From the NCBI RefSeq assembly GCF_001457415.1, contig NZ_LN881724.1:1178001-1242000 (forward strand): a stretch of 64,000 nt of DNA, given 5' to 3'. Below, in pieces: positions 16,785 to 26,462 of this stretch. Position 1 is the stretch's first letter; each line of letters begins with the position of its first letter. The position numbers were made by a program, and so were the translations under genes. The notes under the pieces were generated by a model that was not told the origin of the DNA, did not search any database, and saw only the letters and a list, made by a program, of their open reading frames with translations. The stretch is from Gorillibacterium timonense. Lineage in GTDB: Bacteria; Bacillota; Bacilli; Paenibacillales; NBRC-103111.

Positions 16785-17474
16785 TTATGGCGTATAGACC
16801 GCCGACACCTGGCCGATCATGCCGCTCTGTATGGCTTGATCGGTCGATTCACTCACCTTGGCTTCTGCTGATTTTCGTCCGCTGCCAATCTCGATGGTTC
16901 CCTCGTATAGAATCCGATTCTCCCAGCGCGTCGTCCCTTCCACATAGAACCGATAGCTCCCAGCCGGAACGGGTATTCCGTCGCTGTCCGTGCAGTTCCA
17001 GGTAAAGGTTGCGTCCCCCGTTTTCAAGGTTGCTCCGGCGATTGCGTCCACTTCATCGTAGGAAGCACTTGCGAGACCCGAACGTTTCACCCATGTCGGA
17101 ATTGCCTCCGGCCGCAGCTTGTAGCCCCCCGTTGCGATAAAATGGGTAGCGAATACCGTCTTCACGAATTCACCTTTAGCGGATTCGATCCATACGGCGA
17201 ATTGGTTGGTGGCGATTCCGTCTTGGCGGGTAAAGGGGAATGCAATCTCCACCGTTCCAACCGATCCGACCGAACCGGCTGGGGCAGCGGAAGCTTGTGC
17301 GGCGGGCTTGCTGCTTGGAGAAGATACGTTTGAAGGAACGGTTGCAGCACTCGAAGGGGAATTCCCCAGTTGGTCAGTACCGGATTCACCGGAGCCCTTT
17401 GCGCTACAAGCTGTTGCCAGAATTCCAATTAAGATTGCTGTCATTACGAGTTGTCCTGTTTTTGCTAAGTTCAT
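16785..17474 (-). CDS. DUF2271-like lipoprotein
   Basis: A 229-residue exported protein. Signal peptide ends in ILATAC, a plausible though non-ideal lipobox; a Ser/Pro/Ala-rich linker follows. The C-terminal domain has FAVWIESAKGEFVKTVF, WVKRS, DAIAGATLKTG and GIPVPAGSYRFYVEGTTRWEN, which I associate with DUF2271, periplasmic proteins sometimes seen with FMN-binding or redox genes. No enzymatic motif seen. Convergent with the TlpA-like gene, so a shared surface redox role is possible but speculative. Confidence 0.78.
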   Translation of the reverse strand: MNLAKTGQLVMTAILIGILATACSAKGSGESGTDQLGNSPSSAATVPSNVSSPSSKPAAQASAAPAGSVGSVGTVEIAFPFTRQDGIATNQFAVWIESAKGEFVKTVFATHFIATGGYKLRPEAIPTWVKRSGLASASYDEVDAIAGATLKTGDATFTWNCTDSDGIPVPAGSYRFYVEGTTRWENRILYEGTIEIGSGRKSAEAKVSESTDQAIQSGMIGQVSAVYTP

Positions 17475-17654
17475 CTTTTCCGACTCCTTTCTGCGAATAA
17501 GCCTGCAACGATCTTAAACCGTCAGTCGCTGCTGTTCAGCTGTTCATTCCTCAAGCAGTCCACCCGTATCGTTTGATAACGTAAATTAGCTTTGAGCTTA
17601 TTGAGATCAAGTGTAACTTTAAGAAGAAGTGAGCCTCCACTTCAACTGAAGAAA

Positions 17655-17692
17655 AAGCGTCAAACGGATAGACTCTCCCGTTTAGACGCTTC
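17655..17692 (-). terminator. Intrinsic terminator of cimA
   Basis: AAGCGTCTAAACGG / CCGTTTGACGCTT stem, then TTTTTC on the minus strand. Confidence 0.88.
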
Positions 17693-17721
17693 GTTTGGAT
17701 TCGCTATGCGGTAACCATCTC

Positions 17722-19335
17722 TTACAAATTGATGATTCCAACGCGCTCTTGCAGATCTTCCGCCGTTCCGGGAACCGGAGCCTGGCCGAGTAAGGCGAAT
17801 CGGATGGAATCTAGTAAGGCTTGCCAGCTCGCTTCAATGACGTTCTCCGACACGCCTACCGTGCTCCAGGAATGGGTGTAATTGCTCGATTCCACGAGGA
17901 CGCGGACCTTGGCGGCGGTGGCGTCTTTTTCATTGATGACGCGAACCTTATAGTCGGACAGATGCATTTCTCGGAGAGCAGGGTACGATTTGATCAACGC
18001 TTTGCGAAGCGCATTGTCGAGTGCGTTGACCGGGCCGTTGCCTTCCGCCGCTGTATAAACGGTTTCTCCGTCTACCTTAACCTTGACGATCGCTTCCGAG
18101 GCGATGGAGTGATCGCCGATCTTCTCAACCAAGAGCTTAAAGGATTCGATGGAGAAGACCTCGGTTACCTCACCCGAAGCTTGGCGCAGCAGAAGCTCCA
18201 GAGAAGCATCCGCCCCTTCAAATTGATAGCCTTGATGCTCCATCTCCTTGATGCGCGAGATCATCTCCTGGGTTTCCACATTCTCCGGATCGAGGGAAAT
18301 CCCCAGCTCCTGTGCTTTGAACAGCAAGTTGCTTTGCCCGGCCAGCTCGGAGACGAGAACCCGCCGCTTGTTGCCGACGCTCTCCGGTGCGATATGCTCA
18401 TAGGTTTTGGAATCCTTCAGGATGGCCGAGACATGAATACCTCCCTTGTGGGCAAAAGCCGCATTGCCGACATAAGGCTGATTGATCGGCATATGCACAT
18501 TGGCGATTTCACTGATGTACCGCGCTACAGCGGTTAGCTGCTTCAAATGACCCTCAGGCAAGCAAGGATACCCCAGCTTCAGCTGCAAATTCGGGATGAT
18601 CGAGCAGAGATTGGCATTCCCGCACCGTTCCCCATAGCCATTGATCGTCCCCTGCACCATGCGGGCACCCGCTTGGACCGCGCTGAGGGTGTTGGCAACC
18701 GCCAGCTCGCAGTCGTTATGGGTATGAATCCCGATGTTCAAGGGTAGCCCCGCCACCTCAGACACGATTTGGTGGATTTCCCCGGGGAGGGTGCCTCCGT
18801 TCGTATCGCACAGCACGACCCAATCCGCTCCCGCTTCTCCTATCGTTCGAAGGACGGAGAGTGCGTAGTCGCGGTTATTTTTGAAGCCGTCGAAGAAATG
18901 CTCCGCATCAAAGCTGACCTCAATGCCCGACCGTTTCAGAAATCGGATGGAGTCGCCGATCATCGCCAGGTTTTCCTCGAGGGAAGTCTGAAGCGCTGTG
19001 TGCACGTGGAAATCCCACGATTTGCCGACCAGGCTCGCCGCCGGCACACCTGCTTCCACGATGCTCTTTAGACTCGTATCATGCTCGGCTATGGAATCTT
19101 TGCGGCGTGTGCTGCCGAAGGCGGTGAGTCGTGCGTTCAGCTTCAGGCTTCTGGCCCGTTTGAAGAACTCCATGTCCTTCCCGTTGCTGCCAGGATTCCC
19201 GCCCTCAATGTAATGGACGCCAAGTGCATCCAGCTTCTGCGCGATTTTGATTTTGTCCTCGGCGGACAGGCTGATGCCCTCTCCTTGTGTGCCGTCTCGC
19301 AATGTTGTATCAAAAACCGAAATGATACCGGCCAT
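17722..19335 (-). CDS. cimA: Citramalate synthase
   Basis: A 537-residue enzyme that condenses pyruvate with acetyl-CoA to (R)-citramalate, opening the threonine-independent route to isoleucine. Seen: DTTLRDGTQGEGISLS at the start of the HMGL-type TIM barrel, IGIHTHNDCELAVANTLSAV with the metal-binding histidines, NGYGERCGNANL, and a LeuA-type regulatory C-terminal domain. GTQGEG and HIGG-type segments (HKGGIHVSAI) match CimA rather than LeuA or homocitrate synthase. It stands alone with its own terminator. Confidence 0.94.
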   Translation of the reverse strand: MAGIISVFDTTLRDGTQGEGISLSAEDKIKIAQKLDALGVHYIEGGNPGSNGKDMEFFKRARSLKLNARLTAFGSTRRKDSIAEHDTSLKSIVEAGVPAASLVGKSWDFHVHTALQTSLEENLAMIGDSIRFLKRSGIEVSFDAEHFFDGFKNNRDYALSVLRTIGEAGADWVVLCDTNGGTLPGEIHQIVSEVAGLPLNIGIHTHNDCELAVANTLSAVQAGARMVQGTINGYGERCGNANLCSIIPNLQLKLGYPCLPEGHLKQLTAVARYISEIANVHMPINQPYVGNAAFAHKGGIHVSAILKDSKTYEHIAPESVGNKRRVLVSELAGQSNLLFKAQELGISLDPENVETQEMISRIKEMEHQGYQFEGADASLELLLRQASGEVTEVFSIESFKLLVEKIGDHSIASEAIVKVKVDGETVYTAAEGNGPVNALDNALRKALIKSYPALREMHLSDYKVRVINEKDATAAKVRVLVESSNYTHSWSTVGVSENVIEASWQALLDSIRFALLGQAPVPGTAEDLQERVGIINL

Positions 19336-19519
19336 GTCCGCATCCTCCCGTTCATTCTGATATTCGCTCGAAAATTCTCATTATTATACCACATTCGGCT
19401 GCGATATCACCGCTTTTCCTGCCATTGCTGCAAAAAAAGTGCAGGGAAAGCTTCCTTGACCGGGTTTTTCGTCAGCGGTATGCTGGATGTATCTATCTGA
19501 AGATGAGGAGGAGGGCGGC

Positions 19520-20818
19520 ATGAATCCGAACGCGGAATTCTATCCGAAGCAGGGCCGAGTAATCCTGCATATTGATATGAACGCTTTTTACTGCTCGGTT
19601 CATGAAGCCGTTGAGCCGGAGAAATACCGCGGCAAGCCGGTAGCGGTCGCAGGCAGCGTTGAGCTGCGCCGAGGCATCATTGTCACCTCCTCCTATCCGG
19701 CAAGAGCAAAGGGCGTCAAAACAGGCATGCAGGTGAGGGAGGGACTGAAGCTGTGCCCGGAGCTCATCGTGATCCAGCCCGATTTCCACCTGTACCGGAG
19801 ATTTTCCCGGCGTTTCATGGAGATTGCTGGAGGCTACACCCCGCTTCTCGAAGCGATGTCCATCGACGAGTGCTTCCTTGACATCACCGGCTCCAAGCAG
19901 TTTGGAAGTCCGCTTGAGATCGCGGAAGAGATTCAGGAGAAGATCCGGCGCGACCTGCAGCTCCCCTGTTCCATCGGAGTAGCTCCGAACAAGCTGCTCG
20001 CCAAGATCGCGTCCGATATGAAGAAGCCGAACGGCTTGACGGTGCTGCGGCTTCGGGATGTTCCGAAGCTACTGTGGGATAAGCCTTGCGACATGCTTTA
20101 TGGGGTCGGCAAAAAGACGGCGGAGAAGTTAGCCAAGCTGGGCATCCCCACCATCGGCCATTTGGCGCGAGCGGACGTGCAGAAGCTGACGGCCGAATTC
20201 GGTGTGCTGGGCGTTTGGCTCAGACGGGCGGCGCAGGGCGTGGACGATTCTCCGGTGAATCCGGTGAGAGAAGCGAGCAAGTCGATCGGACACACGACGA
20301 CACTGCCGATGGATTTTACCGAACCGGATGATATTCGCCGGGTGTTCCTCAATTTGGCGGATCAGACCACGCGGCGGATGCGCCGGCAGGGTCTTGTCAC
20401 CTCCACCATCTCGATCACGATACGGGACCCGAACATGAAGACGATCACTCGGGCTTGCACCTTGGATATGCCCACCGAAAGCTTTGATGAAGTCTACAAG
20501 GAGGCTTGCCGCCTCTTCGAGAAGCATTGGCCCGCCGGAAAGCCGGTGCGGCTTCTCGGAATCACGCTCGCTCACCTTCAAGCGAAGGCTGAAGCGGCCT
20601 TTCAGCTGGATCTGTTCGACTACGAGCAGCAGCCGAAGAAGGAGCAGTTGAATGAAGCGATGGACCGGATTCGCGACAAATTCGGAGAGAGCGCCATACT
20701 CACCGCCGGCATGCTGGGAGAGGACCCTTCCGCCTTGATTCGCAATCACAAGGTGCGCGGAACCTCTCTGCAGATGGATCATCTGCGACCGGGAGCGAAG
20801 CGGGAAGAAGACGATTGA
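19520..20818 (+). CDS. dinB: DNA polymerase IV (Y family)
   Basis: A 432-residue translesion polymerase. Seen: ILHIDMNAFYCSVHEAVEP (first catalytic Asp), MSIDECFLDITGS (D-E pair), SIGVAPNKLLAKIAS, and helix-hairpin-helix GVGKKTAEKLAKLGI. Near the C terminus AFQLDLFDYE contains the canonical QLDLF beta-clamp-binding peptide, so the protein should work with DnaN. GAGGAGG precedes ATG 19520; the ATG at 19487 lacks one. No LexA/DinR box was identified with confidence upstream. Confidence 0.95.
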   Translation: MNPNAEFYPKQGRVILHIDMNAFYCSVHEAVEPEKYRGKPVAVAGSVELRRGIIVTSSYPARAKGVKTGMQVREGLKLCPELIVIQPDFHLYRRFSRRFMEIAGGYTPLLEAMSIDECFLDITGSKQFGSPLEIAEEIQEKIRRDLQLPCSIGVAPNKLLAKIASDMKKPNGLTVLRLRDVPKLLWDKPCDMLYGVGKKTAEKLAKLGIPTIGHLARADVQKLTAEFGVLGVWLRRAAQGVDDSPVNPVREASKSIGHTTTLPMDFTEPDDIRRVFLNLADQTTRRMRRQGLVTSTISITIRDPNMKTITRACTLDMPTESFDEVYKEACRLFEKHWPAGKPVRLLGITLAHLQAKAEAAFQLDLFDYEQQPKKEQLNEAMDRIRDKFGESAILTAGMLGEDPSALIRNHKVRGTSLQMDHLRPGAKREEDD

Positions 20819-20846
20819 ACAAAAGTGAGATGAAGGAGGCGTGAAC

Positions 20847-21632
20847 GTGAACGCGATATGGGACTATTACAATTCCTACGATGAAGAAAGCCGCTTGGAA
20901 AAGGACAATTACCACAAAACCGAATTCGTCACGACCATCCGGCTTCTGGAGCCCTATTTGACCGGTACAAAGACGATATTGGAGGTCGGAGCGGGGACGG
21001 GAAGGTATTCTTGCTGGTTGGCGGAGCAAGGGCATAGGGTTACGGCGGTTGACTTTACCCCGAAGCATGTGGAGATCATGCGTAGAAAAATCGCAGAGAA
21101 ACAGCTTTCCAACATGCGCGCAGAGCTGGGAGATGCACGGGACTTATCCGCTTATGCAGCCGGCAGCTTCGATCTCGTTCTCTGTCTCGGTCCTCTGTAT
21201 CATATTCAGGATGAAGGCGGAAGAAGGGCCTGCCTAGACGAGTGTCTGCGCGTTTTGAAACCGGGCGGAACCGTTGCGGCGGGCTACATCAATCGGGCGG
21301 GGGTCTACCTGAATCAGCTCATGAGGCGACCGGAGGTGCTGCTCCAGCACCCGCCGCTCGTTTTTTTCGACGCGGATCAGCCGGGATCTTTTCCCGATGG
21401 ATGCTTCGTCCATTCCAGTCCAGCGGAGATGCTCCACTTCATGTCCCCTTATGATTTGCTTGATGTGAAGCATGCTGCTGTTGACGGCCTTGCTCCTTTG
21501 ATTTGGGACTGCGTGAATCAAATGGATGCGGAGCAGTTTGCCGGATGGGTGGATTACCAATATGCCGTCAGCTGCGATCCTTATCAGTTGGGGAGCAGCG
21601 TCCATAACCTCTACATAGGAACCAAACATTAG
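20847..21632 (+). CDS. Class I SAM-dependent methyltransferase
   Basis: About 261 residues. Rossmann motif I ILEVGAGTGRYSCWLAEQG, motif II VTAVDFTPKHVEIM, acidic GDARDLS and LVLCLGPLYHIQDE define a class I methyltransferase of the Methyltransf_11 type. The substrate is unknown. GTG 20847 is seven bases after AAGGAGG; GTG 20841 is too close to it. It follows dinB by 28 bp and is probably cotranscribed. Confidence 0.88.
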   Translation: MNAIWDYYNSYDEESRLEKDNYHKTEFVTTIRLLEPYLTGTKTILEVGAGTGRYSCWLAEQGHRVTAVDFTPKHVEIMRRKIAEKQLSNMRAELGDARDLSAYAAGSFDLVLCLGPLYHIQDEGGRRACLDECLRVLKPGGTVAAGYINRAGVYLNQLMRRPEVLLQHPPLVFFDADQPGSFPDGCFVHSSPAEMLHFMSPYDLLDVKHAAVDGLAPLIWDCVNQMDAEQFAGWVDYQYAVSCDPYQLGSSVHNLYIGTKH

Positions 21633-21633
21633 G

Positions 21634-21652
21634 ATTGAGAGTGTTTCTCAAT
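21634..21652. promoter_or_regulatory. Fur-like inverted repeat upstream of fer
   Basis: ATTGAGA-gtgtt-TCTCAAT, perfect 7-bp arms directly after the methyltransferase stop. It resembles variant Fur boxes (TTGAGA/TCTCAA) but could be a weak hairpin without T run. Confidence 0.3.
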
Positions 21653-21695
21653 TGTGTCCAAGAATTGAACTTCACACGGAATTATATTATAGTGA

Positions 21696-21968
<273 letters not shown>

Positions 21969-21986
21969 TCCGTGAAGACACCCCGC

Positions 21987-22016
21987 CCGGCTCCGCAGAG
22001 AGCCGGTTTTTTTCTT
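21987..22016 (+). terminator. Intrinsic terminator of fer
   Basis: CCGGCTC / GAGCCGG stem followed by TTTTTTTC. Confidence 0.92.
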
Positions 22017-22104
22017 TGAGAGATGAAGTTTGGAGACATTGTTGCGCTTTCAGGGTGCAAAATTCGCATCGCCTGTCCGATAATGAAGGTAGACGACAGG
22101 GGGA

Positions 22105-23685
22105 ATGAAGAGAGTGAAGGAAGATCTTCAGCACCTGAAACAGTTTGTGAAAGATCATCCCGACAACAAGATGGGCTGGTATTTACTCGGCAGACAATAT
22201 GAAGAGCAGGGCAAAGAGAAAAAAGCCCTCTACTGTTACGCCAAGGCGGGCGAAGTCTTTGAAGCCTACGAGAAGAAGAAGCTACCGGCCACAGTGGAAA
22301 AGGAAGCGGAGCAGTTGGCTGCTGCGGCGGTTCCCTCCGCCTCCCATACGGATGCGACGGATCGTCGTTCTGACGTAGAGGACCACGAGAGCGATTCGAC
22401 GGATGAAGCGGATGAAGCAGCAAGAGCGGTTGGAAATAAGGTCAAGACGCATTCGCTCAGCCGCAGGCTGCGGCTGGCGGCTATTCTTGCGCTGTTGCTA
22501 GCGGGCATCCTCTATTCCCCAAGCATGCATGCTCCCGGTCAGGAAGCGGGAGAGAGGAGCCAGGAGGAGCCAACCGTCACAGCGGCTCCTACAGAGCCGT
22601 CTGGGACTCATCCCGTTCAAGCGGCCAAGCCGGCCAAGCTGACGGGAGTTGTGTTTATTGGCAAAGGTTCGAGCGAAGAGGAGAAAAAACAGAAGGCGGG
22701 AAGCCTCCTGTTGAATCCTCCGGATTCCGGCGAATCCGTGATGTTGGCGGAAGCGCCGCTTTCTGCGGACAAGAAGTGGATTCTGTGGACGACGAGTCCC
22801 CGGCCCCTCTTGGAAGTGAAGCAAACCCAAGGCGGCACGACGGAAATTGATTATTATGATCAGGCATCCTGCCAGTGTACTCCGGATGACGGGGCTCAAG
22901 CGGATAAGAAAGCTTCGGACTGGCTTGCGAAAGAGGAAGAGAGGGCGGTTCTGCGCAGCGCGGCAGATGCGTACCAAAAGGAGAAGGGCAGCTTGCCGAC
23001 GACGGCTGCGGCGCTTGTCGGAGATTATCCCCGCAACCGGTTGTCCGGGTTGACGGCCGCCATGAAGGAGCTTTGGCCGCTCCTCGCAGCAAAGGGTGGA
23101 ACGGGTGCCACACCATCTCCATCCAGCAGCCCTGCATCTGGAGAAACCGATTCCGATGGGCTTTCCACGCCAAAGGCATCGAAGACTCCGGCCGGATCAG
23201 CTCCCCCGGCATCTGGAGCTGTAAATCCGCATACCCCATTGGAACAGCCGCTAGAGATCATCGTGGACCGGCGCAATCACCGTCTTGCCGTGGTGAGCGG
23301 TCGGGTGATCCTGCGTAATTATCCCGTGGGCTTAGGTGGCAAGCGGACTCCGACGGGAGTTTTTGAGATCAGCGAGAAGGTGAAGAACCCCAATGGGCGC
23401 AGCGACGGTGATTTTGGCAGCCGGGGGATGACGCTGTCCGCGACGGATTATGCCATCCACGGAACCAATGAACCGGAGTCCATCGGCAAAGACGAGTCCT
23501 TGGGATGCATTCGTGTGGGGAAGGATGACTTGGAGGAATTATTTGATCTGACGCCGATGGGGACCAAGGTGACAATCACGGATGGTAAGCTGCCCAACGA
23601 GCTCATTCGCGCAAAAAGCCGGTTCCATCTGCCCGCTGACGCGAAGGAGACGAATCCGGCTAAGGTCTATCGTTGGTTGGACTAG
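22105..23685 (+). CDS. Membrane-anchored L,D-transpeptidase with TPR-like N-terminus
   Basis: A 526-residue protein. Residues about 5-55 resemble a TPR-type repeat (MGWYLLGRQYEEQGKEKKALYCYAKAG), a membrane span lies near residues 118-135, then a long Ser/Pro/Ala-rich linker, and a C-terminal YkuD domain. Catalytic elements: YAIHGTNEP (His) and SLGCIRV with Cys468. The usual SHGC motif has Leu in place of His here. Such enzymes make 3-3 peptidoglycan cross-links or act in spores. ATG 22105 lies directly against the AGGGGG ribosome site, so GTG 22114 may be the true start. Confidence 0.9.
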   Translation: MKRVKEDLQHLKQFVKDHPDNKMGWYLLGRQYEEQGKEKKALYCYAKAGEVFEAYEKKKLPATVEKEAEQLAAAAVPSASHTDATDRRSDVEDHESDSTDEADEAARAVGNKVKTHSLSRRLRLAAILALLLAGILYSPSMHAPGQEAGERSQEEPTVTAAPTEPSGTHPVQAAKPAKLTGVVFIGKGSSEEEKKQKAGSLLLNPPDSGESVMLAEAPLSADKKWILWTTSPRPLLEVKQTQGGTTEIDYYDQASCQCTPDDGAQADKKASDWLAKEEERAVLRSAADAYQKEKGSLPTTAAALVGDYPRNRLSGLTAAMKELWPLLAAKGGTGATPSPSSSPASGETDSDGLSTPKASKTPAGSAPPASGAVNPHTPLEQPLEIIVDRRNHRLAVVSGRVILRNYPVGLGGKRTPTGVFEISEKVKNPNGRSDGDFGSRGMTLSATDYAIHGTNEPESIGKDESLGCIRVGKDDLEELFDLTPMGTKVTITDGKLPNELIRAKSRFHLPADAKETNPAKVYRWLD

Positions 23686-23693
23686 CTAGCTGC

Positions 23694-23822
23694 TTACGTA
23701 AAGAGAAGCAAGGCAATCATCAGCACGATGACGGCTCCGGCAATCGAACTCACCCAGATGATCGCTTTTTTGTTCGGTTCCTGCTTCTGATAACGCTTGG
23801 CATAGCTTGGCTTCTTCTTCAT
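23694..23822 (-). CDS. 42-residue single-span membrane protein
   Basis: Short gene encoding a Lys/Tyr-rich N terminus (MKKKPSYAKRYQKQEPNKK) followed by one hydrophobic span (AIIWVSSIAGAVIVLMIALL) and an immediate stop. AAGGATG lies upstream. The positive-inside charge predicts an N-in topology. It begins tail-to-tail with the L,D-transpeptidase gene. Composition is that of a genuine membrane micropeptide, but I do not recognise the family. Confidence 0.7.
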   Translation of the reverse strand: MKKKPSYAKRYQKQEPNKKAIIWVSSIAGAVIVLMIALLLFT

Positions 23823-24066
23823 CGGAGCACCATCCTTCACCGGCTTTGTTCAAGATAAAAATTAGGCGAATCACCCCTTTCATTTTAGCATAAAGAAAGC
23901 GTTTTAGCAGAGTTTTTTTGTCCGTCTTGTCGGGTTCGAAACGCGTGTCACAGCTAAATGGACTAGGAAAAAAGCTCGTTCTCCTTTTCTTTTTGAGCGT
24001 AAAAGAATAAACTGTTTCGAGGGAGTAAAAATTGAGAACGAGACCGCGTTTGCGAACGGATGGAGA

Positions 24067-25173
24067 GTGAAGCGATTGTTGTACCGATGGGCGGCTAAGC
24101 CCTTGCTGTTTCGTATGGACCCGGAAAAAGCCCATCATCTGACGATCGCCGGACTTACAGGAGCCGCTTCCGTACCGGGAATGCTGCCGCTTATGCATGC
24201 TATGTACGGGGTTCCGGAGCGGCCAGAGCTCGCGGTCAAGCTGTGGGGCTGCGAGTTTCCGAATCCGGTGGGATTAGCGGCTGGACTCGACAAGAACGGT
24301 GTAGCCGTACCCGGACTCGCCGCCATCGGCTTCGGTTTCTTGGAAGTGGGGACGGTGACTCCACGGCCACAGCCTGGCAACCCTCAGCCTCGGCTCTACC
24401 GCCTGCCGGAGGATGGTGCGCTCATCAATCGAATGGGCTTCAATAATGAAGGAGCGGGAAGGATGAAGCAAGCGCTTGGACGCCTGCGGACCCGCCCCGT
24501 TCCCGTATGCGTGAATATCGGCAAGAACAAGGATACGCCGAACGAACAAGCGGAAGAGGATTACCGGGCTTGTATCCGCGAGCTCTATCCCGAGGCCGAT
24601 CTGTTTGCGATCAATATCAGTTCGCCGAACACCCCCGGATTGAGGAGCTTGCAGCATGGGGAAGAGCTTCGTAGGCTGCTCGGGGCCGTCAGGGAAGAGA
24701 TGGACGCCGAGCGCAAGCTGCACGGAGGCGAAGCGAAGGCATTCCTGCTTAAGATCGCTCCGGATCTCACGGATGAGGAGCTAGAGCAGGTGGCCGAGAC
24801 CGCTCTAGCCGCTGGCGTAAGCGGAATGATTGCGACCAATACGACCTTGGATCGAAGCGGTCTCCAACATCGGAATGCCGGGGAGTCCGGAGGATTAAGC
24901 GGCCGGCCGCTCACGAAACGCTCGCATGAGGTCATCCGTCGGCTGTATAAGCTGACCGGAGGGCGGATTCCGCTTGTCGGCTCGGGCGGAATCTTCACGG
25001 CGGATGAAGCTTATGAACGAATTCGGGCGGGAGCGAGCCTCGTGGAGATCTATACGGCGCTCATCTATGAAGGGCCGGAGCTTCTGCGGAAGCTGAACGA
25101 TGGCCTGGCGATGAGGCTTAAAGCCGACGGCTTCCGCCATATCAGCGAGGCGGTAGGAAGCGGCCAGCCTTGA
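24067..25173 (+). CDS. pyrD: Dihydroorotate dehydrogenase (quinone), class 2
   Basis: A 368-residue flavoenzyme oxidising dihydroorotate to orotate in pyrimidine synthesis, passing electrons to quinone. The N-terminal helices (LLYRWAAKPLLFRMDPEKAHHL) that dock class 2 enzymes on the membrane are present. Core motifs: NPVGLAAGLDKNG, NRMGFNNEG, AINISSPNTPGLR with the class 2 catalytic Ser, and LVGSGGIFTADEAYERIRAGASLVEIYTA. The start may be GTG 24067 or TTG 24076. It is not in a pyr operon; relQ follows after 25 bp. Confidence 0.95.
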   Translation: MKRLLYRWAAKPLLFRMDPEKAHHLTIAGLTGAASVPGMLPLMHAMYGVPERPELAVKLWGCEFPNPVGLAAGLDKNGVAVPGLAAIGFGFLEVGTVTPRPQPGNPQPRLYRLPEDGALINRMGFNNEGAGRMKQALGRLRTRPVPVCVNIGKNKDTPNEQAEEDYRACIRELYPEADLFAINISSPNTPGLRSLQHGEELRRLLGAVREEMDAERKLHGGEAKAFLLKIAPDLTDEELEQVAETALAAGVSGMIATNTTLDRSGLQHRNAGESGGLSGRPLTKRSHEVIRRLYKLTGGRIPLVGSGGIFTADEAYERIRAGASLVEIYTALIYEGPELLRKLNDGLAMRLKADGFRHISEAVGSGQP

Positions 25174-25198
25174 GTCACTAGTGGAAGGAGAAGGACGG

Positions 25199-26005
25199 AT
25201 GGACGGAAGAGACTGGAATAAATTTTTGCTTCCCTATGAGCAGGCAGTGGAGGAGCTTAAGGTCAAATTCAAGCTGCTCCGCTCCGAGCTGAAGAAGCGG
25301 GAAGAATATTCGCCCATTGAATTTGTCACCGGCCGCGTGAAGCGGATCTCCAGCATTTTGGACAAAGCGAAACGCTTGAACGTCCCGATGGATCAGCTCG
25401 AGACGGGCATTGAAGATATAGCAGGCATCCGGATCATGTGCCAATTCATGGAAGACATCGAACGGATGGCCGACTTGATCCGCCATCGCCAAGACATGAA
25501 GGTGCTGTATTTCAAGGATTACATCACCAACAAGAAGGACAGCGGTTACCGGAGCTATCACATCATTGTCGAATACCCGGTGCAGTCCGCCCTCGGGATG
25601 AAACCGATTTTGGCTGAAATCCAAATTCGGACGCTGGCCATGAACTTCTGGGCGACCATTGAGCATTCGCTCAATTACAAATACAAGGGCGATCTGCCCG
25701 ATGATGTCAAAATGCGGCTCAGCAAGGCGGCGGAAGCGGCCAACCTGCTCGATGAGGAAATGTCCAGCATCCGCGACGACATCACGGAGAGTCAAAAGCT
25801 GTTCGAGGATCGTTCGAATCTGATCAATTCTCTGCTCAACCAAATTCAGATGCTCTATTTTTTCCGCCGGGTGCGGGATGCCGCCCAATTCCAGCTTCGC
25901 TTCAACGAACTGTGGGAGAACGAGAACATCTGGGGCCTCAAAGAGCTGTCGGATGACATGGAACGCGCCATCGAGCGGGCCAAAAGGGATTTTGAAGGGA
26001 GGTAG
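25199..26005 (+). CDS. relQ: Small alarmone synthetase RelQ with C-terminal extension
   Basis: A 268-residue (p)ppGpp synthetase lacking hydrolase and ACT domains. The stretch WNKFLLPYEQAVEELKVK to LLDEEMSSIRDDI aligns well with remembered Bacillus YjbM/RelQ: SPIEFVTGRVK, EDIAGIRIMCQF, KDSGYRSYH, EIQIRTLAMNFWATIEHSLNYKY. The family is usually about 210 residues; here some 55-60 more follow (from NLINSLLNQIQMLYFF), with a helical, mixed-charge composition. ATG 25199 is favoured by AAGGAGAAGG. First of a tight run with DUF309, a pseudouridine synthase and a HAD phosphatase. Confidence 0.93.
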   Translation: MDGRDWNKFLLPYEQAVEELKVKFKLLRSELKKREEYSPIEFVTGRVKRISSILDKAKRLNVPMDQLETGIEDIAGIRIMCQFMEDIERMADLIRHRQDMKVLYFKDYITNKKDSGYRSYHIIVEYPVQSALGMKPILAEIQIRTLAMNFWATIEHSLNYKYKGDLPDDVKMRLSKAAEAANLLDEEMSSIRDDITESQKLFEDRSNLINSLLNQIQMLYFFRRVRDAAQFQLRFNELWENENIWGLKELSDDMERAIERAKRDFEGR

Positions 26006-26010
26006 CCCGG

Positions 26011-26442
26011 ATGAGCTATGACCCCCTCTATATCGCGCATTTGCATTATTTTAACCGTGAACGGGATTATTTTGAATGCCACGAGGTGCTTGAAGAGCTG
26101 TGGCTGAGAGAAGGGCGCAATCTTCTCTATCAAGGGTTGCTGCAGGTGGCCGTAGGCTTGTATCATCACCGAAACGGCAATCTGAATGGAGCGTTCAAGC
26201 TGTTCACTGGCGCTCTTCAAAAGCTAGCCCCTTATCCGCCGGATGCACTTGGCATCGATTTGAATCGGCTGCGCCGAGAAAGCGAAGCCTATTTGATCGG
26301 TTTACGGCAAGCGACGGAGACGGGGGACGCGGCGAGCTTTCCTTTTTACGATTTGACGATCGACATAATCGACCCTGAGCTTCAGGAGGAAGTGGAGCGG
26401 TTGCGCTTGCTTCCTCCGGAGAAGCATGAAAGGGAGCACTAA
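26011..26442 (+). CDS. DUF309 protein
   Basis: A 143-residue, mostly helical cytosolic protein. The family signature is clear: HYFNRERDYFECHEVLEELWLREG, then LLQVAVGLYHHRNGN. DUF309 proteins are widespread in Firmicutes and cyanobacteria with no established activity. Its ribosome site lies in the end of relQ, five bases away, implying translational coupling. Confidence 0.9.
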   Translation: MSYDPLYIAHLHYFNRERDYFECHEVLEELWLREGRNLLYQGLLQVAVGLYHHRNGNLNGAFKLFTGALQKLAPYPPDALGIDLNRLRRESEAYLIGLRQATETGDAASFPFYDLTIDIIDPELQEEVERLRLLPPEKHEREH

Positions 26443-26462
26443 TCGAGCTAGAGGAGCGGCCG

